Counted from the first letter of the stretch, positions 26,929 through 34,768 are shown. The stretch: DNA of 64,000 nucleotides from JAHRVQ01 sp963976815 (GCA_963976815.1 CAXBLU010000003.1:124001-188000), one strand, 5' to 3'. Made by a program: numbers and translations. The notes: generated from the sequence alone by a model not told the origin.

Positions 26929-27741
26929 ATGGCGCTTAAAGAAAAATATGAATTAGGAAATGAACTTCTCGATGAATTTCGAGAGATTATGGAAACAGTT
27001 ATCAAGCCTAGAGATCTTTTCGCATTCGAATCGAACTCACTTAGTGCGAGCTTTGCGACAACACCAGAGGAAGCCATCAGCAACAAAACCAAGAACATAT
27101 TTCTTGGCGGAGACCAGTTAGAAAAATGGTTAAAGGTGTTACCTCAATTAGCCAATGTCGAAAAAGTCATTATCCCTGGCACGGCGATTTCAGACCGTCT
27201 GATGTGTGCGGTTTGTGAGCACAGGACTATTAAAAGATTGCAGTTTGATAGCACCCGATTAAACACCTTCGATATGCTGGGTGAGTTAACTGAACTTACC
27301 CATCTTGCCATCGGTAGCTCTCCTAGAATTGACAGCCTAAAACCAATTTCAAAGCTAAAGTCTCTGATATCCCTTGGTATTCAAGGTAACTTCCCAAAAA
27401 TACATAATCTAGCGGACATTCGTCCCTTAACCCAACTCAAAGGACTCAGCCTTTGTGGTCAAGACTATAAAAAGATAAAGCTCATCTCACTGGCCGATCT
27501 TGTGTATTTACAAAACCTAGAGTTCCTCTCTCTTATTGCCATTAGCGTTGAACAAGACGGCCTGACGCCTGTAACTAAGCTGCCAAAACTAGAAATCTTA
27601 CAGTTAAGACATCAGCGCCCATCCGAATGGTCAAAGGAAGACTATGAGATGCTGTATCAGTCTAACCCGCGATTAAAAGGTTCATTAATCAAACGAGCGG
27701 CTACCGACGAAAAATTCAGAAAAATTATGGGCATAAAATAG
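26929..27741 (+). CDS. Leucine-rich-repeat-like protein of unknown function
   Basis: A 270-residue protein with a repeated pattern of leucines at about 22-residue spacing (LTELTHLAIGSS, LKSLISLGIQGN, LTQLKGLSLCGQ, LQNLEFLSLIAI, LPKLEILQLRHQ), so five or so LRR units. The N-terminal 90 residues are helical. No signal peptide or membrane segment. It probably forms an operon with the NERD gene 15 bases upstream, with AAGG before its start. Function unknown; LRRs usually mediate protein binding. Confidence 0.7.
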   Translation: MALKEKYELGNELLDEFREIMETVIKPRDLFAFESNSLSASFATTPEEAISNKTKNIFLGGDQLEKWLKVLPQLANVEKVIIPGTAISDRLMCAVCEHRTIKRLQFDSTRLNTFDMLGELTELTHLAIGSSPRIDSLKPISKLKSLISLGIQGNFPKIHNLADIRPLTQLKGLSLCGQDYKKIKLISLADLVYLQNLEFLSLIAISVEQDGLTPVTKLPKLEILQLRHQRPSEWSKEDYEMLYQSNPRLKGSLIKRAATDEKFRKIMGIK

Positions 27742-27805
27742 CCATTTCATAGAACTTGCAATAAATTTGAGTCAGAGCAAAAAGGCCAGAGTAAACGCAC
27801 AGTAA

Positions 27806-27943
27806 ATGCCAAATGCTTATCGGCAACTGATAGGCGAGGCAGTGAGCATTGAAGTTCTCGCGAAGCTACTGCGCTGTGCACACACTGGTTTGGTTTTAGG
27901 TACAGACGATATTCGAGAACAGGTCATTGAGCTGACCACTTGA
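27806..27943 (+). pseudogene. RAYT transposase, C-terminal remnant
   Basis: A 45-codon stretch reads AYRQLIGEAV, LLRCAHTGLVLGTDDIREQV, which is the C-terminal end of a REP-associated tyrosine transposase (compare NTGLVLGTEAFRDQV in the remnant near 31.7 kb). No catalytic part (HUH and Tyr) is present. It sits directly before the right-hand RAYT repeat. Confidence 0.7.
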
Positions 27944-27948
27944 TGAAC

Positions 27949-27974
27949 TTACTCTGTCCCTTTACTCTGACCCC
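27949..27974 (-). repeat. RAYT-type repeat, right copy (inverted)
   Basis: The reverse complement matches the 26-base repeat at 25934-25959 at 25 positions. The pair forms inverted ends about 2.0 kb apart. It immediately precedes the truncated IS1182-like transposase. Confidence 0.75.
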
Positions 27975-28625
27975 ACAACTTGGACAATCAGTTCAGGCAA
28001 CGCGACGAGCGCTTTAATGACAAGGTAAAGAAGCATCCGAACTGGGTTCGACAAGAACGACCACTGAATACCAAAATATCCGCCAGTGAGTTTGTTTTTG
28101 ATCCTGTCAAACAAACCGGTGTTGGCCCAGTAGGCAATCAGATGTTCTTCCATCATGCCACCAAAGCGAGGATGTTCTTTGAGTGGCGATTGACGGATTG
28201 TCGGCATTGTTCGAGAAAAACCGAGTGCATGCGTAATCCCGCATAAGCAGATCACCGTAAAGATCATGGGAGACAGGTGTCGGTTTTGCTCGATGAAAAG
28301 CGCAAGCCAACTTACACGGACTGGAAGAAGTATCGGGTAGATAGTGACTATGGTAAGCAGATTTACGGACATCGCATGTCAGCGGTGGAGCCGGTGTTCG
28401 GCAATCCTGAACACAATAAAGGGTTAAAGCGGTTCTCGCTGCGAGATTCCAGCAAGGTGAATGTTCATTGGCAGTTATATTGTCTTATACAGAACATAAA
28501 GAAACTAAAGAACTATGGAAATCTAGTGGCATAGTGGCAGAATGGACTGATACTGAATGACGGGAAAAAATGCAATGTTATTAGTCAAAAAACAAACAAG
28601 CCCGGTTTGGGTTTGTCTACAGCCT
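27975..28625 (+). mobile_element. IS1182-like element, truncated 3' part
   Basis: Only the 3' half of the element is left. Its transposase is read at 27980-28534 with one in-frame stop, TAA at 28244-28246. On either side of the stop, KHPNWVRQERPLN, CRHCSRKTECMRNP and YGKQIYGHRMSAVEPVFGN match the C-terminal region of IS1182-family DDE transposases. The right end is GGGTTTGTCTACAGCCT (28609-28625), and directly after it comes CGTTAG, the 3' core of a cassette site. The left end was lost to the RAYT fragment. Confidence 0.78.
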
Positions 28626-28626
28626 C

Positions 28627-28633
28627 GTTAGAT
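28627..28633 (+). repeat. Cassette 3' core half-site GTTAGAT
   Basis: GTTAGAT fits GTTRRRY exactly. It lies five bases upstream of the next cassette gene's ATG, and the rest of the attC site is replaced by the IS1182-like element whose end abuts it at 28625. It is read as the surviving 3' part of the preceding cassette's attC. Confidence 0.5.
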
Positions 28634-28637
28634 TCCC

Positions 28638-29537
28638 ATGCCGATTAGTACCGAGTCTTACTCTTCGATGTACGATCGTTATCAGCAAGCTTTGATATGG
28701 CTTGAATCGCTAGGGATTACCGTTGGCAGCGGACGACTTCAAAATTATGATCGAACCATCGCCTATTGGAAAGATGCCTATGCCACTGCATCAGAAAATG
28801 AAGGCAAAGAAATATTTCCAGAATTTATGGGGGCCATGTTCGAAGTCCACGACATAATAGACATATATGAAGCCTTTAAAGATGAAACACCTTCAAATTT
28901 AGCGCACGTTATTGAAAAACTAAAGCTCGCTGTGACAGGTCCCGTAAATTTGCATGAAGAAACCACGACGAGTACCAAAGCTAGGAATTTCTTATTCGAA
29001 GCTGTTGTTGATGCTCGCATGCATAATCCACAGGCAGGTATCCGCACGATTTTGAATGCAACATCTGACTCTGGGTTTCAGGTAGGTAGTAAAAAAGTTT
29101 GGATAGAGTGTAAACGCGTAACCAGACTCTCGAAAATCGAGAAGAATGTAAAAAAGGCTTCATCTCAACTAGAATCTCTGTTCGAACAATCTACCGGCAC
29201 TGGACACAGAGGAATTGTGGCTTTAGAAGTCTCCAAGATTTTTCATGCTGGTGACCAACTGCTTGTGCAAAAGGACGATGAGAATTTAAATCGGGCGCTC
29301 AATGAAAAGATGGATAAATTTATCGCTGAGAATGCTCGGATTTGGGAAAGTATCTATCAAAAAAGAAACAAGAAAATAATCGGCACGCTGTTGAGGTTCT
29401 CATTTATGGCGGTTTCAGAGCAAAGAAACTTGGCAGTGCATGCATCACAGTGGGGCATGAACCCACGAACAACCGTTTCAGCATCTGATCAGAGCTTAAT
29501 GAAAAATTTTGTGAGTTTACTCGTGAGGCGAATCTAA
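28638..29537 (+). CDS. Restriction-endonuclease-like cassette protein
   Basis: A 299-residue soluble protein of no family I can name. Around residues 145-185 it has a pattern like a PD-(D/E)XK nuclease core: FEAVVDARMHN, a hydrophobic strand, then SKKVWIECKRV with an E-C-K signature, followed by a helix with many charged residues. The C-terminal region is helical. The gene starts five bases after a cassette core half-site, and its TAA stop lies in the ATCTAAC core of attC site 2, so it is a single-gene cassette. Nuclease activity is inference. Confidence 0.65.
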   Translation: MPISTESYSSMYDRYQQALIWLESLGITVGSGRLQNYDRTIAYWKDAYATASENEGKEIFPEFMGAMFEVHDIIDIYEAFKDETPSNLAHVIEKLKLAVTGPVNLHEETTTSTKARNFLFEAVVDARMHNPQAGIRTILNATSDSGFQVGSKKVWIECKRVTRLSKIEKNVKKASSQLESLFEQSTGTGHRGIVALEVSKIFHAGDQLLVQKDDENLNRALNEKMDKFIAENARIWESIYQKRNKKIIGTLLRFSFMAVSEQRNLAVHASQWGMNPRTTVSASDQSLMKNFVSLLVRRI

Positions 29538-29618
29538 CATGGCATTCGATTCAATCGCTTCACTCATTTGAACGCTACGCAGCGAAGCTGCTACGCGCCA
29601 ATCAATGCGATGTTAGGC
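29532..29618 (+). repeat. attC site 2 (integron cassette recombination site)
   Basis: An 87-base site with both consensus cores: ATCTAAC (29532-29538, RYYYAAC) and GTTAGGC (29612-29618, GTTRRRY). The arms CTAACATGGCATTCGATT and AATCAATGCGATGTTAG pair over 16 of 17 positions, apart from one unpaired C at about 29547, which is the extrahelical-base arrangement needed for recombination of the folded bottom strand. The centre holds a GCAGC/GCTGC hairpin. This is the clearest attC in the window. Confidence 0.88.
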
Positions 29619-29623
29619 AGACC

Positions 29624-30457
29624 ATGACTAAAGAAGAAAGAGTTCGCGAGAACAATACATTCGCATCATGGTTTCCCTGGATAATTGGCGCATCTGTAGT
29701 CGCGATGTTCCTCGTTGTCGGAGCTTATGTAGTTAACTTTGAAGGTTCAATAAGCCAAAGCACCGAAACTTGGGGCCAGTTCGGCGATTATATTGGTGGC
29801 GCCTTGAATCCAATATTCGGATTCTTAGCGCTGCTTGGTTTACTCCTCACTATTTCGCTGCAAAGTAGGGAGCTAAGTAATTCAACGCGAGAACTAAAAA
29901 ACTCGGCAGACGCTTTGAATCAACAGAACATTGGCATAGCCAAACAAACCTTCGAAACCGCATTTTTCAATCTTCTTCAGTTCCAGAACGACATTCTCAA
30001 AGACATTGATATTCGCGCCGACAATGCAAATGCCTCTGGCACTACTATTGGTCGCGATTGTTTCAAGGTATTTCATCGACGTCTACGAAATGAATTTGAT
30101 GGGTACGAATCCGATGTAGTTGAGGAGAGAATCATTGAAGTCTACCGTCTATTCTATGAATCTAATCAAGCAGACGTAGGCCACTATTTTAGACACCTCT
30201 ACCATATCATTAAGTTTGTCGACCGGTCTGACGTAGAAGATCCTTCATACTATATTGACCTAGTTAGAGCACAGCTTTCTGTGTATGAGCTTGGATTGCT
30301 ATTCTACAATTGCCTAACCCCATATGGGTCTGAAAAGTTCAAACCATTAATCGAAAAGTATGCGCTTCTAAAAAACATGCCCTACGACGTGATTTTTTTA
30401 GCTGAGCATAAGGCACTATACACCGATGAAGCATATGGCCCCGAGAGGCCTGCCTAA
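29624..30457 (+). CDS. Putative phage abortive infection protein (AbiC-like)
   Basis: A 277-residue protein with two N-terminal membrane segments (WIIGASVVAMFLVVGAYVV and PIFGFLALLGLLLTISL), then a coiled coil, then the putAbiC-type domain: FETAFFNLLQFQNDIL, GRDCFKVFHRRL, GHYFRHLYHIIKFVD, VRAQLSVYELGLLFYNCL and KFKPLIEKYALLKNM. Proteins of this family are thought to protect against phage by abortive infection; the mechanism is not established. The ATG is six bases after the attC 2 core, and the TAA stop sits in a GCCTAAC core. It is a classic single-gene cassette. Confidence 0.88.
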   Translation: MTKEERVRENNTFASWFPWIIGASVVAMFLVVGAYVVNFEGSISQSTETWGQFGDYIGGALNPIFGFLALLGLLLTISLQSRELSNSTRELKNSADALNQQNIGIAKQTFETAFFNLLQFQNDILKDIDIRADNANASGTTIGRDCFKVFHRRLRNEFDGYESDVVEERIIEVYRLFYESNQADVGHYFRHLYHIIKFVDRSDVEDPSYYIDLVRAQLSVYELGLLFYNCLTPYGSEKFKPLIEKYALLKNMPYDVIFLAEHKALYTDEAYGPERPA

Positions 30458-30470
30458 CTGAGTGTTATAT
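30452..30470 (+). repeat. Collapsed attC remnant
   Basis: GCCTAAC (30452-30458) and GTTATAT (30464-30470) are separated by only five bases, so the two cores remain but the stem between them is gone. The 3' core deviates from consensus at one base. It marks the junction between the AbiC-like and DUF4145 cassettes but should not recombine normally. Confidence 0.45.
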
Positions 30471-30491
30471 AACTAACTAGAGTTCAACGAT

Positions 30492-31061
30492 ATGTCCATA
30501 AAATGGAATGGTACAAGCAACCTTGGATCAAAAGAATTTACCTGTGGGCACTGTGGAAAAATAGTAGCTGCAGTTTTAGGGTTCTTCTCTGACGACCGCC
30601 AATCTATATATATTTGTCCTCATTGCAATCAACCAACTCATTTTAGTACCGCAAATGGGCAATTTCCTGATGTTGCCCCAGGAAATGATGTGGCAAGCCT
30701 GCCAGAAGAAATCGATAAATTGTACAAGGAAGCTAGAAACTGCGTTGCAGCTAACGCATATACTGGTGCGGTGCTCCTATGTAGAAAGCTGCTAATGAAT
30801 ATCGGAGTTCAGCAAGGTGCCGAAGAAGGTAAGCCTTTCATCCAGTACGTCGAGTACTTGGCACAAAATGGATTCGTGCCACCAAATGGAAGAGGCTGGG
30901 TTGATCATATCCGGAAGAAAGGAAATGAAGCTACTCACGAAATCAAGTTAATGGAAAAATCGGATTGCGAAGACTTGATCGCCTTTTCAGAAATGCTCAT
31001 GAAGTTTATATATGAGTTTCCAAATAAAATTTCTAGCGTAACAACAAATGACGAATCTTAG
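30492..31061 (+). CDS. DUF4145 protein with N-terminal zinc ribbon
   Basis: A 189-residue protein. Two CxxC pairs at the N-terminus (CGHCG and CPHCN) form a zinc ribbon, and the rest is a DUF4145 helical domain (LYKEARNCVAANAYTGAVLLCRKLL, WVDHIRKKGNEATHEI, FSEMLMKFIYEFP). DUF4145 proteins often sit beside restriction or other defence genes and resemble HEPN-type folds, where R-x4-6-H can be an RNase site; here the region RKKGNEATH has such a spacing, which is only suggestive. It follows the collapsed attC remnant. Confidence 0.8.
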   Translation: MSIKWNGTSNLGSKEFTCGHCGKIVAAVLGFFSDDRQSIYICPHCNQPTHFSTANGQFPDVAPGNDVASLPEEIDKLYKEARNCVAANAYTGAVLLCRKLLMNIGVQQGAEEGKPFIQYVEYLAQNGFVPPNGRGWVDHIRKKGNEATHEIKLMEKSDCEDLIAFSEMLMKFIYEFPNKISSVTTNDES

Positions 31062-31172
31062 GGGCCAGGACCAATTACCAGTCCCAACTATCACTAATCG
31101 TCAGGATTTTCCCATACACTATCAATCCAATCTCTTACATCATCCGCCGCTGCTCAGACCCATAATTCGAAG

Positions 31173-31704
31173 ATGCCACGTCTTCCTCGATTCTGCCCAG
31201 CCGAACATCCAACCCACGTAGCCCAACGTGGAAACAACCGGCAAGTATAATTCACATGCGATGGCGATATGGCTGCCTATGCGCACAGCTTACACAAAGG
31301 CGCCGCCAAAAATGGTGTTGCGGTACATGCGTGGGTATCCATGACAAACCACGTCCACTTACTGATGACACCCTCTACCGATCAAGTCGTGTCAGAACTC
31401 ATGCGGCATATGGGTCGCCAATGAACTCAATCCAGTACGGGCCGGAATGACAACTGACCCTGGAGACTATCGCTGGTGGAGTTACCGCTGTCATGCATTT
31501 GGTATTACCGCAGGAATGTGGACACCCCGCCCTGATTACCTTGGCCTTGGCGAGAACGAAACTGAGCGGCAGAAGAACTATCGCGAGATGATGGCCCAAT
31601 CACTTTCTGCCGATGTTATTCAGACGATCCGGCACTGCCTCAACACTGGACTGGTGCTTGGCACGGAAGCCTTCCGTGATCAAGTTAAAGCACTTCGCAG
31701 CTGA
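31173..31704 (+). pseudogene. RAYT transposase pseudogene (internal deletion)
   Basis: The N-terminal part reads MPRLPRFCPAEHPTHVAQRGNNRQV, then TAA at 31248-31250, then DMAAYAHSLHKGAAKNG and the catalytic HVHLL of the HUH motif in TNHVHLLM. Frame is lost at TGA 31422, after which ELNPVRAGMTTDPGDYRWWSYRCHAFG and the C-terminal NTGLVLGTEAFRDQV continue one frame over. About 60 residues including the catalytic Tyr region are missing between them. It is a decayed REP-associated Y1 transposase. Confidence 0.82.
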
Positions 31705-31827
31705 CGACGCCCAATAAACGTCAGTCGCCGTCGATTGTAGTTGGACCCGGCACTTGGTCCTGAGCCCTAAGATTCTTGCCTGGTACATAACCTTAATAAA
31801 GGACATCACTATGGAAAGGTCGTGTCA

Positions 31828-31925
31828 TAGTGGTAAATTATCGTCAATTAAAAATAGAACCGAGAAAAATTACGATATTGTAGGTCAAAAAACCACCAAA
31901 TTCAGCATGGGTTTTTCTACAGCTT
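31828..31925 (+). mobile_element. IS1182-like element, right-end fragment
   Basis: About 98 bases resemble the tail of the 27.98-28.63 kb element: a CATAGTGGTAAA segment, GGTCAAAAAAC, and the terminal repeat GGGTTTTTCTACAGCTT. It ends at 31925, and CGTTAG follows directly, as at the first copy. No coding part remains. Confidence 0.6.
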
Positions 31926-31979
31926 CGTTAGCTCTCAATTCGTTTTTTGCTGAAAGTTCAATTGGCACTGGAGAAAAAT

Positions 31980-32921
31980 ATGGCACTGGTGGTTAGTATG
32001 ATTAATTGGAAGGGTGGGGTCGGTAAAACAACAATGACCCTTCACCTTGCAACAGGCCTAGCAGGTCGTCATGGAAAAAGGGTTTTGCTTATTGACCTGG
32101 ACGCGCAGTGCAACCTCTCCTTCCTCGCCATTGGAGCAAGCTCGTATATCACGCACGCTTACACTAACTCAGGGCCAACATTAAAAAATATTTTTGACGG
32201 ATATTTCGCACACACCCCAGCAAAAGCAAGTGACATAATTCTGGAGAAGCAAGTTCGTGCTAAGGCAGGTAGTATTTATACGCAGATCGGAATAATCTTA
32301 TCTCATCAAGAGTTGACTCTTCTTGATATGAAACTCGCACGAGAAAAGCGTTCAGGGAGAGACCACAGAGAAGAAACAAAGTTTGAAATTGAGAAATTGT
32401 CCGTAATTAAGGCAATTATAGATTCGGTTTCAGACGAATACGACTATGTATTACTCGACTGCCCTCCTAACGTAAATTTAGTCACTCAAAATGCATTCTT
32501 TGCGAGCGACTACTATGTGGTTCCAGCTATTCCAGACTTTCTATCAACTGTTGGTATATCGTTGATTAACAGCTACATGGATCAATTCAACACAGACTTC
32601 ACATCAATGTGGTCTTATGCTGGCATGCCTGGCACCTATACGGATACAAAGTTTGGTGGGATAATTTTCAACATGGTTGATGAGTATGGAGGTGGACCTA
32701 AGGACGGCCACAGTCAAATCATGCGCTCAACTGCAGCGCAGCTTGGCACAGGAGCCTTGTTCAGTAACTATGTCACTGATGGAGATGGAATTTCCGCAGC
32801 CGCTCAGATGAACTTGCCGGTTTATGCGTACAGCGACCTGCCGCGTGCTCATCAAAACGCAGAGAAGCAAGCCCGGTATCTTGAGCGTGTCGTCGATGAA
32901 TTTATTGTAAGAATTATTTGA
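31980..32921 (+). CDS. ParA-family ATPase
   Basis: A protein of about 313 residues. The deviant Walker A is NWKGGVGKTTMTLHLA, switch I-like LLIDLDAQCNLS and the Walker B region DYVLLDCPPNVNLVT, all of the ParA/Soj type (AAA_31). A TTG-initiated longer frame exists, but ATG at 31980 with GGAG six bases before it is the natural start. No parS site or ParB gene is nearby; the small downstream protein is its likely partner. ParA-like ATPases appear in defence cassettes as well as plasmid partition, so the role is undecided. Confidence 0.85.
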   Translation: MALVVSMINWKGGVGKTTMTLHLATGLAGRHGKRVLLIDLDAQCNLSFLAIGASSYITHAYTNSGPTLKNIFDGYFAHTPAKASDIILEKQVRAKAGSIYTQIGIILSHQELTLLDMKLAREKRSGRDHREETKFEIEKLSVIKAIIDSVSDEYDYVLLDCPPNVNLVTQNAFFASDYYVVPAIPDFLSTVGISLINSYMDQFNTDFTSMWSYAGMPGTYTDTKFGGIIFNMVDEYGGGPKDGHSQIMRSTAAQLGTGALFSNYVTDGDGISAAAQMNLPVYAYSDLPRAHQNAEKQARYLERVVDEFIVRII

Positions 32922-32927
32922 TATCAT

Positions 32928-33323
32928 ATGAAAACACATGACTTTGCTCTCCAATTAGAATCGCTAGCCAAATTTCTTCGTTCACTTCCTGACTCAGAAA
33001 TGGAGGAAGCACTCAAGTATAGTTTGTTACCTGATAAGCATGTAAAAAGTGAAGCAAAAAAAAGAGGGGGTGACACTTTTTCAGCCTTACCCTCAGATAT
33101 TGATGAACAGCTTCAGATGAAGTCGCCAGCGGAAATTGAGAAATTCCTGAAATCAGAGGAAGCCTCTTTTACGTCATCTCAACTACTCTCCATAGCTAAT
33201 AGGCTTGGAATTTCCACGTCCAAACGGCAAAGCAAAGAGGCCCTGGTAAACGTAATAGCTCGACATTTTGAAGCAGGTCAAATGGATATGATGATCCGAA
33301 GCACCCGGAAAGATGATAGTTGA
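32928..33323 (+). CDS. Small ParA-partner protein with SAP-like C-terminus
   Basis: A 131-residue hydrophilic protein. The C-terminal part, LLSIANRLGISTSKRQSKEALVNVIARHF, resembles SAP/HeH-type helix-extended-loop-helix DNA-binding motifs; the N-terminal part is helical and charged. It starts seven bases after the ParA-like gene. No ParB family signature is visible, so it is either a novel partner or a regulator. Confidence that it is a gene is good; function is unknown. Confidence 0.65.
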   Translation: MKTHDFALQLESLAKFLRSLPDSEMEEALKYSLLPDKHVKSEAKKRGGDTFSALPSDIDEQLQMKSPAEIEKFLKSEEASFTSSQLLSIANRLGISTSKRQSKEALVNVIARHFEAGQMDMMIRSTRKDDS

Positions 33324-33412
33324 CAATCACAGGTACGGGGACAAAATTTCCGCTGCGCTATAATTTTCTCGATGCTGTGAGAATTAGCTAAAATTTAATC
33401 TCGAGAATTAAT

Positions 33413-34186
33413 ATGGACGATGAGATAAAAATCAGGTTGAGAGGCGAAGGAGTCAAGCCAGGCCTCATTCGCTCTAAAGAAATAGCCGAAATTCTTGAGT
33501 CGGTCGAGGAAATGGCTGTTTCTGAGGCTCTCCGAAATAATCCTGAACTGCATCGTGACGATATTATTATTGGTGTTTACGCCATTGATGATGCGAGCAT
33601 TGGACTACGTTTTAAAACAACCTTTTCCGTTGCGGTCATATCGGCTTTCATATCAGCAGCCGAAGCTATAGAAAAAGAAAATTTCGACTATCTTTCACCT
33701 CAAAGCATGTCGTCTTTAAAAGTGTTGTCAAATTTCTCTAAAAGACACAATTGCGACGCAATAATCGGCTCAGGCTCTAAAGCAGAGCTAGCCATAATTT
33801 CCCCAAATACTGTTATTCCGTCTCCATCCTATATCATTGGACAAACAGAGATACTCGGAAAAGTAATTCGTGTTGGAGGAAAAACTCCAAAGGCTATGAT
33901 CGAGCTTACTGATGGAAGCGCGCTGTATTGCGAAGTGCCTGAAGATATAGCCAAGCAACTTGGGCATCAGCTCTATTCTCTAGCAAAGTTTGAAGGGTTC
34001 GCTAAATGGGATTCTAAAACACTCGAATTGGAAGAATTCAGAATACACAGTGTGAAAAACTTCCCCAACGACGACCCAAGGCTTGTTTTAGGTCAGTTGT
34101 CAGGAATGATTGGAAGCACATTCTCAAATATCACTGATGTTGATGCTTTTGTTTCGTCACTCCGCAATGAAGCAGGAAGCGAATAA
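33413..34186 (+). CDS. Unknown protein coupled to PIN-domain gene
   Basis: A 257-residue protein. The N-terminus, IRLRGEGVKPGLIRSKEIAEILES, and a mid-part with beta strands around GQTEILGKVIRVGGKTPKAMIELTDGSALYCEV suggest an OB-like or small-barrel fold, though I recognise no family. It ends on TAATG, the stop sharing a base with the start of the PIN gene, so the two are translated together. The layout is like a toxin-antitoxin pair, but this protein is much longer than usual antitoxins and has no obvious DNA-binding helix-turn-helix. Confidence 0.68.
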   Translation: MDDEIKIRLRGEGVKPGLIRSKEIAEILESVEEMAVSEALRNNPELHRDDIIIGVYAIDDASIGLRFKTTFSVAVISAFISAAEAIEKENFDYLSPQSMSSLKVLSNFSKRHNCDAIIGSGSKAELAIISPNTVIPSPSYIIGQTEILGKVIRVGGKTPKAMIELTDGSALYCEVPEDIAKQLGHQLYSLAKFEGFAKWDSKTLELEEFRIHSVKNFPNDDPRLVLGQLSGMIGSTFSNITDVDAFVSSLRNEAGSE

Positions 34187-34680
34187 TGAGGTTAGTTTGT
34201 GTTGATAATCATCTCTTGATCTGGGGGATAAGGGAGCATGCGGAGAATGACCAAGAGGTAATGATTCATAGAACCAAGGCATTCTTTGATTGGTGTAAGT
34301 CGAATAAGATCATGATTATGGTTCCATCTGTGGTCATAGGTGAGCTATTGACGGCTATCGAACCTAGTCATCATGCAATGGTGGTTAATCTCCTTGAAGC
34401 AGGATTTGATATTCCATCATATGATGCTAAGGCGGCAGCGCTATTCGCAAAATTGTGGAGAGAAAAGAAACAATCAGGTCTAGTGGGAAAAATTCAAAAA
34501 GAAATGCAAGCTACACGTCAAGAGCTAAAGGCTGATTGCATGATCGTAGCCACAGCAATAACGAGAAATGCGGAGGTTATCTATAGCCATGACAATAAGC
34601 TAAAAGCTTTTGCCAAAGGAAATATTGATGTAAGAGAGATTCCTGAACAGCAATATCAAGAGAGTCTCAAACTTGAATAA
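34186..34680 (+). CDS. PIN-domain (VapC-like) protein
   Basis: A 164-residue PIN-domain protein. Acidic residues for metal binding are seen in VCVDNHLLIW near the N-terminus, IGELLTAIE in the first third, ADCMIVATAI and SHDNKLKAF near the end, the four-point layout of PIN RNases. The first motif has D-N-H instead of the usual D-T/S. Toxin-type RNase activity is inferred. It overlaps its partner by one base and stands directly before attC site 4. Confidence 0.82.
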   Translation: MRLVCVDNHLLIWGIREHAENDQEVMIHRTKAFFDWCKSNKIMIMVPSVVIGELLTAIEPSHHAMVVNLLEAGFDIPSYDAKAAALFAKLWREKKQSGLVGKIQKEMQATRQELKADCMIVATAITRNAEVIYSHDNKLKAFAKGNIDVREIPEQQYQESLKLE

Positions 34681-34683
34681 AGC

Positions 34684-34753
34684 AGCTAACAAGGCCAAAC
34701 GCCATCGCACACAAGGTACCGATGGGTCTCGCGTTGCTCGGGCGGCGTTAAGG
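34684..34753 (+). repeat. Probable attC site 4
   Basis: AGCTAAC (34684-34690) and GTTAAGG (34747-34753) enclose 56 bases. AACGC/GCGTT and CATCG/CGATG pair as nested stems. Both cores deviate by one base from consensus. The IS1182-like end begins within the 3' core, which has probably changed its last bases. It follows the PIN gene by four bases, as expected. Confidence 0.6.
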
Positions 34754-34768
34754 CTGTAGAAAAACCCC
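34751..34768 (-). mobile_element. IS1182-like terminal repeat fragment
   Basis: AGGCTGTAGAAAAACCCC is the reverse complement of the right-end repeat seen at 28609-28625 and 31909-31925. It directly follows CGTTA of attC site 4. Further IS sequence could not be delimited. Confidence 0.6.

Noticed and set aside
27962..28372. Open frame of 136 codons on the minus strand
   Set aside because: It is the antisense of an IS1182-like transposase that is recognisable on the plus strand.
33322..33363. TTGACA and TATAAT as promoter of the PIN operon
   Set aside because: They are 33 bases apart, far from the usual 17, so they do not form a promoter together.
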